DNA of 64,000 bases, taken from assembly GCF_004522215.1 (NCBI RefSeq), contig NZ_SDLR01000002.1, forward strand, positions 744,001-808,000, read 5' to 3'. Under the pieces are notes generated by a model. The model saw nothing but the letters and a program-made list of their open reading frames with translations, was not told the DNA's origin and ran no database searches. Source of the stretch: Ammoniphilus sp. YIM 78166. Lineage in GTDB: Bacteria; Bacillota; Bacilli; Aneurinibacillales; RAOX-1. This document shows, in pieces, positions 35,359 through 44,076 of the stretch (position 1 is the stretch's first letter; every line of letters starts with the position of its first letter). The position numbers were made by a program, and so were the translations under genes.

Positions 35359-36789
35359 ATGTCAGCATTCTTGTTATATTCTAAGCAGATCTCATTGGCC
35401 CCATTACTATCCCATTTAAAAATACCCAGCGGCACAACCATGCCCAGTGTAGACCCCGATATCGTGATTCAATGGGGAGTCAATACTTTCTCAACACAGG
35501 ATCCAAACAAGCATGTACTGAATGGAGCGGAAGGGCTATACAATGTATCGAATCGCAGCCTCATGTTGGATCTGTTAAGTTGGAACGGAATTCCCATTCT
35601 GGATAGCAGGTATCAAGCCAAGAAGGTAGCAACCGTGAGAAGGTATTTTGTTCCTGTTTTTCAACAGCAGGAGCTGGGACTGTATCGTTCAAAAGGAAGA
35701 AAAGTATGGCTCACCAATGAAATTTCAGCGAACTCGGATGATACGTATGAGGAAATCAAGATCAACCCAAGCATAAGAGAGATCCGAAAAGTTTGTCGGC
35801 TTGCCGTACGTAGTCTTTATGCTGCAGGGCTGGATTTTGGAGGTGTCTTGATTGCCATTGGACTCAATGGTTCCATTAATGTCATGGACATCACACCGAC
35901 TCCTAGGTTAAATGAGGGTCTTGCTTTGAAGTATGCGCGAGCGTTTCGCGACTACATTTCTCAGTATCAACCTAAGGCTCCTAAGCCTGTCGTATTGGGA
36001 GCAGATCCGGAATTCATGTTTCGAAATCAAGCCAGTGGAAAAATGGTTCTAGCTTCTCGTTTTTTTGGCAAAAAGGGGAGGGTAGGCTGCGATAATATTT
36101 CCATTAACCAAAACAGAAGACAGCATCCATTAGCCGAATTACGCCCGGAACCCTCTCCGGAACCCCGTCAATTAACCGTAAATCTTTATAAAGCCATGCT
36201 GTTAGCCGAAAGGAAAATTGCCAGTTCATCGATTGAGTGGCTAGCCGGAGGCATGCCTGTTAAGGGGTATCCCATTGGAGGTCACATTCACTTTAGTCAA
36301 ACCAAGGTCAACTCTTCTTTTTTACGCGCCTTAGATTCCTATCTCGCATTCCCTCTGATGCTATTAGAGAATCAACATTCGTTAGCCCGAAGACCTAAGT
36401 ATGGCTTCCTGGGAGATTTCCGAATGCAGTTTCATGGTGGCTTTGAATACCGAACCCTTCCTAGTTGGCTCGTATCTCCCCGCGTGACTAAGGGTGTTCT
36501 TTCTCTGGCGAAGGTCATTGCAGAATCCTACACCGAGTTAAACCAGCTGCCTGTTTTGAATCCCTCGATCCAACAGGCCTTCTACGAAGGAAATAAAGAT
36601 GTGATGCTATCGGCTGTTCGTTCGATCTGGGGCAATCTAGAAAAACTTCCAGCTTATTTCAAGTACCATAAATATATTAATCCTCTGAAGGATAGCATCT
36701 TCCGAATGGAAGAGTGGGACGAATTTAAGGACATCCGTGGCGCGTGGCAAATCCCCCCTTATTCCAGGAGAAAATCGCTGGTTTTATGA
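35359..36789 (+). CDS. ATP-grasp-like / COOH-NH2 amidoligase fusion protein
   Basis: A 476-residue protein of two parts. Residues 1-205 resemble the end of an ATP-grasp fold (AGLDFGGVLIAIGLNGSINV, then DITPTPRLNEGLAL). Residues 212-475 look like the phage phiEco32-type COOH-NH2 ligase (glutamine-synthetase-like amidoligase): GADPEF (about 214-219), LAELRPEPSPEP (about 258), GGHIHFS (about 308) and GGFEYRTLPSWL (about 360). Such enzymes make amide or peptide bonds on small molecules or proteins; the substrate here is unknown. ATG 35359 follows GGAGAAAGGAAGAG; the frame is open to 35278. It sits between cotE and mutS, where B. subtilis has nothing, so a spore-coat or envelope role is an inference from position. 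Confidence 0.8.
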   Translation: MSAFLLYSKQISLAPLLSHLKIPSGTTMPSVDPDIVIQWGVNTFSTQDPNKHVLNGAEGLYNVSNRSLMLDLLSWNGIPILDSRYQAKKVATVRRYFVPVFQQQELGLYRSKGRKVWLTNEISANSDDTYEEIKINPSIREIRKVCRLAVRSLYAAGLDFGGVLIAIGLNGSINVMDITPTPRLNEGLALKYARAFRDYISQYQPKAPKPVVLGADPEFMFRNQASGKMVLASRFFGKKGRVGCDNISINQNRRQHPLAELRPEPSPEPRQLTVNLYKAMLLAERKIASSSIEWLAGGMPVKGYPIGGHIHFSQTKVNSSFLRALDSYLAFPLMLLENQHSLARRPKYGFLGDFRMQFHGGFEYRTLPSWLVSPRVTKGVLSLAKVIAESYTELNQLPVLNPSIQQAFYEGNKDVMLSAVRSIWGNLEKLPAYFKYHKYINPLKDSIFRMEEWDEFKDIRGAWQIPPYSRRKSLVL

Positions 36790-36795
36790 TATAAT
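36787..36795 (+). promoter_or_regulatory. Extended -10 promoter for mutS
   Basis: TGA-TATAAT overlapping the stop codon of the amidoligase gene; no clear -35. It would give mutS a ~30-nt leader. Confidence 0.55.
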
Positions 36796-36830
36796 AGGGA
36801 GGGATTTACTGAAGTAGGAGAGGAATTCGT

Positions 36831-39434
36831 ATGGCTAAATATACACCGATGATAGAGCAATACTTATCTATAAAGGCAGACTACCCAGATGCCTTTCTTT
36901 TTTTTCGTTTAGGAGATTTTTATGAGCTCTTCTTTGAAGATGCGATTCAGGCTTCTCGTGAATTGGAGATTACCCTTACTGGACGTGAAGGGGGAGGGGA
37001 AGAAAAGATCCCGATGTGCGGAGTCCCCTATCATTCAGTTGAGGGCTATCTTCAAGCCTTACTGCAAAAAGGCTATAAAATCGCGATCTGCGAGCAAGTG
37101 GAAGATCCGAAAGAAGCCAAGGGAGTGGTGCGAAGGGAGGTTGTCCGCGTCCTCACTCCTGGAACCGTCATGGAAGGAAAGATGTTAACGGATCGAGAAA
37201 GCAATTATCTAGCAGCGGTTTGGATGCAGGACGATAGCTTTGCCTTAGCGGCTTGTGATATTTCTACGGGGCATTTTCACGCGACATCAGTCGATAGCCT
37301 TCATGGACTAGTCGGAGAGGCCTTGTCTTATCAACCAAAAGAGATCTTAATTTGTGACAGTCCATGTGAACAGGAACTCCGGAATCACTTTTACGCCATG
37401 GGGATACGAGCCATTCAATCCTTACCGTCCCTAGAGGAGGAGACACTTGCGCGGTTCGTGAAGAGCCAGTTTAATGTTCAAGACATGAACTCATCTCTTC
37501 TTTGGAAAAATGTGGGGATGTTGTTATCCTACCTTCACGATACACAAAAAAGAACACTAGGACATATTCAAAAGATCGACCTTTATAGCTCTGCTGAATA
37601 TATGACCATCGATCATCATTCCAAGAGAAATCTGGAGCTGGCCGAAACCTTAATGGATCAATCCAAGAAAGGTTCCTTGCTTTGGTTCTTAGACCAGACG
37701 CTTACTCCCATGGGAGCCAGATTGCTGCGTAAATGGGTGGACAAGCCATTGGCTAGACAACAGAATATTGAGCAGCGTTTGGATGCGGTCGAATACTTAT
37801 CTGAGAAGCTGATGCTTCGCGAGGAAATAAGAAGTTACCTTAAGTCTATCTATGATCTTGAGCGATTGGCCGGGCGGATCTCGTATGGAAACGCAAATGC
37901 GAGGGACTTGGCTAATCTTAAAAACTCATTGGCCTTCATTCCTTTGATCAAGTCGTTATTAATGGGGGCGCAAGATCTGCCGGGCGGGCTTGAGGTGCTA
38001 GTGAGCCAACTAGATGAATGTAAAGATCTCGTGGAGCTGATTGATGGTGCGATCACCGAAGATCCTCCTATATCTCTAAAAGAGGGCGGTATCATTCGAG
38101 AGGGATATGACGAGTATTTGGATAGGCTTAAGCTCGTTAGTCGAGACGGCAAAAAGTGGATCGCCCAATTGGAACAAAGAGAGCGGGAAGCAACAGGGAT
38201 AAAATCATTAAAGATCGGCTATAACAAAATTTTCGGTTATTATATTGAAATTACAAAGTCCAATTTAGTATCTGTTCCTGAAGGGCGATATGAAAGGAAA
38301 CAGACGCTGGCGAATGCCGAGCGATTCGTGACCCCTGAATTAAAGGAGCAGGAAGCCCTGATTCTAGAGGCGGAAGAAAAATTAACAGAGTTGGAATACC
38401 AGCTATTTATAGATATCCGAACGCAGGTAGCGCGAGAAACCGTTCGCTTACAGGAACTGGCCAAGCAGGTCTCTTCTTTAGATGTCTTGTGTTCATTCGC
38501 GCAAATTGCTCAAGAATACCGATTGGTTCGACCTGAGTTTTCAGCTGAGCCTACGATCGCGATTCGAGAAGGACGACATCCCGTGGTAGAACGCGTCCTT
38601 ACGAACGAGTCTTTTATCGCAAACGATACTCTCTTAGATGATTCCGACCAAAGAATTTTACTGATTACAGGCCCCAATATGGCGGGAAAAAGTACCTACA
38701 TGCGCCAATTGGCCCTTATCGTGATCATGGCTCAGGTTGGAAGCTTCGTTCCTGCTAAAGAGGCCCGTCTGGCTGTTGTGGACCGAATCTTTACTCGCAT
38801 CGGAGCTGCAGATGATCTTGTGGGCGGGCAAAGTACCTTTATGGTGGAAATGAAGGATATTCAACTCATGACCACAGAAGCAACGTCCAATAGTCTCGTC
38901 ATCATTGATGAAATTGGAAGGGGAACTTCAACCCATGATGGGATGTCCATCGCTCAGGCAGTCATCGAATATTTACACCATCATGTAGGGTGCAAAGCTT
39001 TAATTTCCACTCATTATCATGAATTAGCTGTTCTGGAAGAGCTGTTGCCAGGCGTGAAAAATTATCATATGGCGGTCCAAGAAAAAGAAAACAACGTGAT
39101 CTTCCTTCGCAAGCTTAAGCGAGGGGCTACGGATGAAAGTTACGGCATCTATTGCGCCCGGCTAGCAGGATTACCTGATGATATTGTGACGCGTGCCCAG
39201 CAATTGCTCACTGGCTATAAAGATTCGGTTGCCGCTCCACCCCCGCAAGAGCCAACCCAGAACTTTCAGCTCGATTTATTCGCTGGACAGGAATCCTCTG
39301 ATGTGAAGGCATCAGAAGATCCGAAACGCAAGCAGGATAAGTGGTTAAAAGAGCTCAAAGAAGTCGATCTCATTAATATGACACCCCTGCAGGCGCTCAA
39401 CTTCCTGCATGAGATGAAGCAAAAGCTTAGGTAA
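36831..39434 (+). CDS. mutS: DNA mismatch repair protein MutS
   Basis: An 867-residue mismatch sensor. N-terminal mismatch-binding motif FFRLGDFYELFFEDA (residues 24-38, the Phe-X-Glu-like FYE wedge), Walker A GPNMAGKST near 613, Walker B IIDEIGRGTST, and the C-terminal helix-turn-helix dimer region. Partner of MutL at 42193, but three genes on this strand lie between them. It has its own terminator. Confidence 0.97.
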   Translation: MAKYTPMIEQYLSIKADYPDAFLFFRLGDFYELFFEDAIQASRELEITLTGREGGGEEKIPMCGVPYHSVEGYLQALLQKGYKIAICEQVEDPKEAKGVVRREVVRVLTPGTVMEGKMLTDRESNYLAAVWMQDDSFALAACDISTGHFHATSVDSLHGLVGEALSYQPKEILICDSPCEQELRNHFYAMGIRAIQSLPSLEEETLARFVKSQFNVQDMNSSLLWKNVGMLLSYLHDTQKRTLGHIQKIDLYSSAEYMTIDHHSKRNLELAETLMDQSKKGSLLWFLDQTLTPMGARLLRKWVDKPLARQQNIEQRLDAVEYLSEKLMLREEIRSYLKSIYDLERLAGRISYGNANARDLANLKNSLAFIPLIKSLLMGAQDLPGGLEVLVSQLDECKDLVELIDGAITEDPPISLKEGGIIREGYDEYLDRLKLVSRDGKKWIAQLEQREREATGIKSLKIGYNKIFGYYIEITKSNLVSVPEGRYERKQTLANAERFVTPELKEQEALILEAEEKLTELEYQLFIDIRTQVARETVRLQELAKQVSSLDVLCSFAQIAQEYRLVRPEFSAEPTIAIREGRHPVVERVLTNESFIANDTLLDDSDQRILLITGPNMAGKSTYMRQLALIVIMAQVGSFVPAKEARLAVVDRIFTRIGAADDLVGGQSTFMVEMKDIQLMTTEATSNSLVIIDEIGRGTSTHDGMSIAQAVIEYLHHHVGCKALISTHYHELAVLEELLPGVKNYHMAVQEKENNVIFLRKLKRGATDESYGIYCARLAGLPDDIVTRAQQLLTGYKDSVAAPPPQEPTQNFQLDLFAGQESSDVKASEDPKRKQDKWLKELKEVDLINMTPLQALNFLHEMKQKLR

Positions 39435-39453
39435 TTTACCTAAGCTTTTTTTC
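39422..39453 (+). terminator. Terminator at the mutS stop
   Basis: AAAGCTTAGGTAA and TTACCTAAGCTTT form a long perfect stem that includes the stop codon, then a T-run. Confidence 0.9.
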
Positions 39454-39531
39454 CTTCTGAACTTTTTTCCTTCTAAACTTTGTTTTTTCGACATATAGAT
39501 GGACGGTGTGCATCACGAGTTTAGAGGAGGA

Positions 39532-40482
39532 ATGAAGTTGAGATTGGGAATACTCGTCTTAATGTTGGTTTATTTTGTTCCATTTAAGGCCGCCGCCATT
39601 ACAGATGTGGATGAAGCCCACTGGGCAAAAGCGAGCCTTATACGATTAGATGAAAAAAAGATGCTGCCCCTCGAGGGAAAACAGTTTCGACCGTTGGACC
39701 CTGTTACAAGGGTTGAATTTCTGGCGATGATGGTTCAAATTATGAATTTGACAAGTAAAAATATAACACCCAATCCTGTCTTTAGGAACTTTGAAAAAGG
39801 AGATCCTTATTACGAGGAAGTTACGATTGCTCTCCAATACCAGCTCCTGAAGGGATCGAAGCCAAGCTGGACTGATCCCTATGGCTTTTTGACAAGGGAA
39901 GAAATGGTTACCATTGCTACCCGTCTCAAACAGCCAATAAAACCTGCAAAGCAACAGAAGAAGTTCCTTGATGATGACGATATTAGCGAGTGGGCCCGCC
40001 CTGCTATAGCTTTTGCAGCCGAACAAAATTGGATTGTAGGAATTGGGGAAAGGCAGTTCAACCCGAAACAGAAGGCCACAAGAGCAGAAGTCGCCGTCTT
40101 ACTAGACCGCATGGCCTTTGGCCCTCCGCCTCCCCTTCGTGAGAAGGTGGTCTCCGTTTCCGGTCGAAGCTATGAATATTCGAAGAAGCTTTCGATGCGC
40201 TCAACGGCTTACGGTCCGCATGTGGGTTCCCGAACCGCTACAGGGAAACGAGTAGCTTTTGGCATGGTGGCCGTCGATCCTAAGGTCATTAAACTGGGGA
40301 CAAAGCTTTTTGTGACAGGGTATAAGTGTCCGTATTTGCCATCGGAGGGATTTCTCGCTGTAGCGGAAGATACCGGAGGGGCGATTAAAGGAAACAAGAT
40401 CGACATTTTTATTAACCAGTCCAGGCGAAATATCATGCAGTACGGCGTACAGCAGGTCGATGTTTTTATATTAAAAGAATGA
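39532..40482 (+). CDS. Secreted SLH-repeat and 3D-domain cell-wall protein
   Basis: A 316-residue exported protein: signal peptide (residues 1-21, cleavage near KAAA), three S-layer-homology repeats (about 22-70, 85-135, 140-195), then a C-terminal 3D domain with MRSTAYGPHVGSRTATGK, AVDPKVIKLGTKLFV and AEDTGGAIKGNKIDIF. The 3D domain is typical of lytic transglycosylase-like wall enzymes; SLH repeats anchor it to wall polymers. The SD AGAGGAGG ends 1 nt before ATG 39532 but 7 nt before TTG 39538, so TTG 39538 may be the true start. Confidence 0.88.
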   Translation: MKLRLGILVLMLVYFVPFKAAAITDVDEAHWAKASLIRLDEKKMLPLEGKQFRPLDPVTRVEFLAMMVQIMNLTSKNITPNPVFRNFEKGDPYYEEVTIALQYQLLKGSKPSWTDPYGFLTREEMVTIATRLKQPIKPAKQQKKFLDDDDISEWARPAIAFAAEQNWIVGIGERQFNPKQKATRAEVAVLLDRMAFGPPPPLREKVVSVSGRSYEYSKKLSMRSTAYGPHVGSRTATGKRVAFGMVAVDPKVIKLGTKLFVTGYKCPYLPSEGFLAVAEDTGGAIKGNKIDIFINQSRRNIMQYGVQQVDVFILKE

Positions 40483-40524
40483 TCGTGGCATACTAACCCA
40501 AATAGAAGGTTAGGGGAAGATCAA

Positions 40525-40779
40525 ATGTCTACAAAAGAGAACCTGATGGAAACCATTGTTGAACTGGTGAATAAGCATTTTAACATGACCATCACATTAG
40601 GAGAAGACAATATTCCGAATGTGACCAAAGCCTCACTAAAAACAGAAGGTTCCGCAACTGAATTTTTAAATGAGATGATTCAGGCTGTGGATCAGACCTT
40701 AGGTATCGATGGCAAGCTGAATTATTACTTTGATAACGAGCTGGACTTCGATACGCCAGAAGAATTTCATCGCTACTAG
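40525..40779 (+). CDS. Hypothetical acidic protein
   Basis: An 84-residue soluble acidic protein (starts MSTKENLMETIVELVNKHF, ends DTPEEFHRY). TTAGGGGAAGA precedes the ATG and a terminator follows the stop. Secondary structure looks mixed helix and beta. Family not recognised. The neighbours do not suggest a role. Confidence 0.65.
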   Translation: MSTKENLMETIVELVNKHFNMTITLGEDNIPNVTKASLKTEGSATEFLNEMIQAVDQTLGIDGKLNYYFDNELDFDTPEEFHRY

Positions 40780-40806
40780 GAGGGGTTTCCCCCTCTATTT
40801 TTTTTT
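40780..40806 (+). terminator. Terminator after the 84-residue protein gene
   Basis: GAGGGG (40780-40785) and CCCCTC (40790-40795) around TTTC, then TATTTTTTTTT. It overlaps the 3' end of the minus-strand gene at 40795. Confidence 0.85.
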
Positions 40807-40947
40807 CGCTGCGGTTGTTGTCTCGTTGGGGCGCAGGAGGGCTTCGTATACATTCAATCCCTCAACACGCCCTTCTTGCAGTTCATTAGGGTCCCTTACA
40901 CTGTTATAATGGTGAAGGGAAATGGCACGGTTATGTTTGGGGTCCAC
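40795..40947 (-). CDS. Small protein of 50 residues, function unknown
   Basis: A minus-strand frame beginning with GTG at 40947: MDPKHNRAISLHHYNSVRDP, ending TTTAAKKK. AAAGGAGGA (plus-strand 40955-40963) is 8 nt upstream, an excellent ribosome site, and TATACT (plus-strand 40976-40981) could be its -10. It is convergent with the 84-residue gene. No membrane segment. Family not recognised; too short for many gene finders. Confidence 0.65.
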   Translation of the reverse strand: MDPKHNRAISLHHYNSVRDPNELQEGRVEGLNVYEALLRPNETTTAAKKK

Positions 40948-41046
40948 CCGTTTGTCCTCCTTTCTTCATGGGGTAAGTATAATCTTCCTTGACGGAAGGG
41001 GAAATACACTACTATATAATTTCCCAAGGCAATAATGGGATAAATA

Positions 41047-41081
41047 TGGTATAATATACTAAATGAATGATTATTCAGTCA
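41047..41081 (+). promoter_or_regulatory. Extended -10 promoter with a FadR-like operator
   Basis: TGG-TATAAT at 41047-41055 is a consensus extended -10. Directly downstream TGAATGATTATTCAGTCA (41064-41081) is an imperfect palindrome close to the FadR (TetR family) box TGAATGAMTANTCATTCA of Bacillus fatty-acid degradation genes. It covers the predicted transcription start. Confidence 0.55.
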
Positions 41082-41103
41082 TTTAGACAATGGAGGTGAT
41101 CAC

Positions 41104-42075
41104 ATGGTAACGCTAAGTAAGAAGGAACGTCTGGAGCAAATTATCATCCCCACTCCGTTTGCCGTCGGGGATGTCAATGTCTATTTGCTCATGGGGGATG
41201 CTGTATCTTTAGTCGATGTTGGCCCGAACACGCCTGAGGCTTGGGTTGCTCTGGAGAGGGGGCTGGCAGCCCATGGATTGACTCCAGGAGATATAGATCA
41301 GATACTGCTCACTCATCATCATATTGACCACTATGGTCTTGCTTCTAGGATTCAGGAGATCAAAGGAGCAAGGCTTTATTGCCATCCTTTAAGCGAGATG
41401 TTTGTTCGACGGGATGAAGAAAAGTTAAAACGTGCAGTGGACTACTTTGAACAATTATATTTGCTCCATGGCGTTCCCGAGCGCGTGGCAAGTCAAGCCA
41501 TTGGGCATAAGAAGCTGTACGATGATTTCGGATCAACGGCCGAGATCCATGGCTGGTTAAAGGGAGGAGAGGGCCTACCCGGACACGAAGAGTGGGAGAT
41601 CTATCACATGCCTGGACATTCTCAGGATCATCTCTGCTTCTATGAGCGGGACCAAAAAATCCTGTTAGGCGGGGACCATTTGATTAAACATATCTCGTCT
41701 AATGCGATTCTCGAAGCACCCCAAGCAGATGTAGAACGCCCGAAAACTCTGATTCAGTATCGCGATTCGCTGAAAAAATGTCTACGTATGGACATAGAGA
41801 AGGTTTATTCTGGTCACGGTGAACCGATCGAAGAAGTATCTTCGCTGATTGAGAACCGTCTAGAGCGTCAGGAACAAAGAGCAGATGCTATCCTTGACTT
41901 GATGCAGCGAGGAGAAAAAACAGCTTGGGAAATCTCGATCGCGATGTTTGGCGAGCGTCTCAAGGAGGAGATGTCTCTCATTCTTTCCGAAGTGATTGGA
42001 CATCTGGATCTTCTTCTCGAGCAAGGAAGAGTGCAGACGATCCAACGGGACCAACGGCTATATTACCAAGGATAA
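41104..42075 (+). CDS. MBL-fold metallo-hydrolase
   Basis: A 323-residue metallo-beta-lactamase-fold enzyme: metal motif THHHIDHYG near residue 62, MPGHSQDHLCFYE, LLGGDHLIKH and SGHGEPI supply the other ligands. The last ~85 residues form a winged-helix-like C-terminal domain, as in LACTB2-type hydrolases. AGGTGAT precedes the ATG. The FadR-like operator upstream suggests control by fatty-acid status. Substrate unknown. Confidence 0.85.
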   Translation: MVTLSKKERLEQIIIPTPFAVGDVNVYLLMGDAVSLVDVGPNTPEAWVALERGLAAHGLTPGDIDQILLTHHHIDHYGLASRIQEIKGARLYCHPLSEMFVRRDEEKLKRAVDYFEQLYLLHGVPERVASQAIGHKKLYDDFGSTAEIHGWLKGGEGLPGHEEWEIYHMPGHSQDHLCFYERDQKILLGGDHLIKHISSNAILEAPQADVERPKTLIQYRDSLKKCLRMDIEKVYSGHGEPIEEVSSLIENRLERQEQRADAILDLMQRGEKTAWEISIAMFGERLKEEMSLILSEVIGHLDLLLEQGRVQTIQRDQRLYYQG

Positions 42076-42103
42076 AGGAACCTAAAACTGGTTCCTTTTT
42101 TTC
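42074..42103 (+). terminator. Terminator after the MBL gene
   Basis: AAAGGAACC and GGTTCCTTT around TAAAACT, followed by a T-run. Confidence 0.9.
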
Positions 42104-42160
42104 ACTTATCAGAAAGTATAATACGCATAAGGCTTTCGTTAGTAGCCTTCTTAGTTTCTG

Positions 42161-42169
42161 TGATATGAT
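42161..42169 (+). promoter_or_regulatory. Possible extended -10 promoter for mutL
   Basis: TGA-TATGAT at 42161-42169, 24 nt before the mutL start; no clear -35. Confidence 0.4.
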
Positions 42170-42192
42170 AAGGCTAGAAAGAAGGTGTTACT

Positions 42193-44073
42193 GTGGGGGT
42201 CATCCAAGTATTAGACGACCGGTTAGCCAATATGATTGCTGCGGGTGAAGTGGTGGAAAGACCAGCCTCCGTAGTAAAAGAACTAGTAGAAAATGCAATT
42301 GATGCAGGGAGTACGCGGGTGGAGGTACATATTCAAGAAGGCGGACTTCAGGAAATCTTGATTATAGATAATGGGAGCGGAATGTCTAGCGAGGATTGCC
42401 ACCTCTGCTTTGAACGTCATGCGACGAGTAAAATTAAACGAGAAAGAGACCTATTCCAAATTGCTACCTTAGGCTTCCGGGGGGAAGCCTTGCCTAGTAT
42501 CGCAGCCGTCAGCCGATTGGAATTAAAGAGTTGTCACCATGCCGGTCAGGCAGGCACGAAAGTCGTGATGGAAGGCGGAAAAATCCAATCGGTTGAAACC
42601 ATCGCTCATTCGAGAGGGACGGAAATTCGAGTCCGAGAGCTGTTTTATAATACACCTGCTCGACTAAAATACTTGAAAAGCATTCAGACCGAGCTCGGCC
42701 ATATTTCTGATTACATGAATCGCTTGGCTTTTTCTTATCCTGATATATCTTTTCTGCTGGTTAATGAGGGCAAAACCGTTTTTCAGACGTATGGCGACGG
42801 CCAGCTGCTTCATGTTATTGCTTCGGTATACGGCATGGGAGTAGCGAAGGAGATGCTGCCCATTGGGGCTGAGAACCTCGATTTCAAGCTAGAAGGCTAT
42901 CTGGGCAACCCTCAGCTCACTCGTGCCAATCGCTCGTATATTTCGCTGCTTATCAACGGCAGATATGTCCGCAATCCAGCTCTAAACGGGGCGATACTCC
43001 GCGGCTACCACACGCTTTTGCCCATCAATCGTTACCCGATTGCTGTCCTGAATATCAAAATGGAACCCTCTCTGTTGGATGTGAATGTCCACCCCTCTAA
43101 GCTGGAGGTTCGGCTTAGCAAGGAGCAAGAGCTGCTTACGTGGGTGGAAGGGAAGGTTAAAGAGGTATTAGGAGGCCAACGGCTCATCCCGGAACCGGCA
43201 AAAACGCAAACCACCGAAGCGACGATCCAGACTAGACTTGATTTAAGCCGGCCTGCGGTTCGTCCGCAGATACAAGCCGATCCAACGGGCTCGGTGCCCC
43301 GAAGTCAGCCCTATGTGTATGAGCAAAGCGTGTCGGAGACGACGGAACGCTATACAGACTGGTTCTTAAAACAGGCAGAGGAGCCCAAAAAAGAACAGCT
43401 GTTACGTCCCGTCGAGGAAAAAGAAACTTCAACTCCAGCTCCAGTTCCTGTTCCTGTTCCTGTTCAACCCGAACAGCCACCCCGTCCAGAGGTTCCGGAA
43501 TTCTATCCGCTTGCCCAGCTGCACGGAACTTATATTCTAGCTCAGAGTGAAGAAGGGCTCTATATCATCGACCAGCATGCTGCTCAGGAACGAATATGGT
43601 ATGAGTATTTTTTGGCTAGACTGAATGAAGAAGAAGTGGAGATGCAAGAGCTCTTGTTTCCCTTATCCATCGACTTGTCGCTCAAAGAGGTGAAGCAGGT
43701 CCAAGAGAAAATGGAGTGGTTCAAAGAGATTGGTCTTGAGCTAGAGCCTTTCGGAGCTCAAACCTTTCTTGTGCGCGCTTGCCCTCGCTGGTTCGTAGCG
43801 GGGGAAGAAGAGGCTTTAATCCATGAAATGGTGGACATGATCGTTTCCGGTGAATCGAAAATTAATACCCTAAAACTGCGGGAGAAAGCAGCTATTATGA
43901 TGTCTTGCAAAGCGGCAATTAAAGCCAACCGACATCTTAATCATCAGGAAATGGAAGGTTTGCTGGACAAGCTGCGAATAACAGACTCTCCTTATACTTG
44001 TCCGCATGGCAGGCCGATCATTATCCACTTTTCCAAATATGAGATTGAAAAAATGTTTAAGCGAGTGATGTAA
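42193..44073 (+). CDS. mutL: DNA mismatch repair protein MutL
   Basis: A 626-residue MutL. N-terminal GHKL ATPase (IAAGEVVERPASVVKELVEN, DNGSGM, GFRGEALPSIA), a Pro/Glu-rich linker with a Pro-Val repeat (about residues 416-426, PAPVPVPVPVQP), and a C-terminal endonuclease domain with the metal motif DQHAAQERIWYE near residue 460 and CPHGRP. Presence of that motif marks it as a nicking MutL, as in other Firmicutes without MutH. Start is GTG. Confidence 0.97.
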   Translation: MGVIQVLDDRLANMIAAGEVVERPASVVKELVENAIDAGSTRVEVHIQEGGLQEILIIDNGSGMSSEDCHLCFERHATSKIKRERDLFQIATLGFRGEALPSIAAVSRLELKSCHHAGQAGTKVVMEGGKIQSVETIAHSRGTEIRVRELFYNTPARLKYLKSIQTELGHISDYMNRLAFSYPDISFLLVNEGKTVFQTYGDGQLLHVIASVYGMGVAKEMLPIGAENLDFKLEGYLGNPQLTRANRSYISLLINGRYVRNPALNGAILRGYHTLLPINRYPIAVLNIKMEPSLLDVNVHPSKLEVRLSKEQELLTWVEGKVKEVLGGQRLIPEPAKTQTTEATIQTRLDLSRPAVRPQIQADPTGSVPRSQPYVYEQSVSETTERYTDWFLKQAEEPKKEQLLRPVEEKETSTPAPVPVPVPVQPEQPPRPEVPEFYPLAQLHGTYILAQSEEGLYIIDQHAAQERIWYEYFLARLNEEEVEMQELLFPLSIDLSLKEVKQVQEKMEWFKEIGLELEPFGAQTFLVRACPRWFVAGEEEALIHEMVDMIVSGESKINTLKLREKAAIMMSCKAAIKANRHLNHQEMEGLLDKLRITDSPYTCPHGRPIIIHFSKYEIEKMFKRVM

Positions 44074-44076
44074 CGG

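Noticed and set aside
35359-36789. Prophage remnant, because the amidoligase family is known from phages
   Set aside because: The flanking genes are all conserved chromosomal genes and no other phage gene, integrase or att-like repeat is visible.
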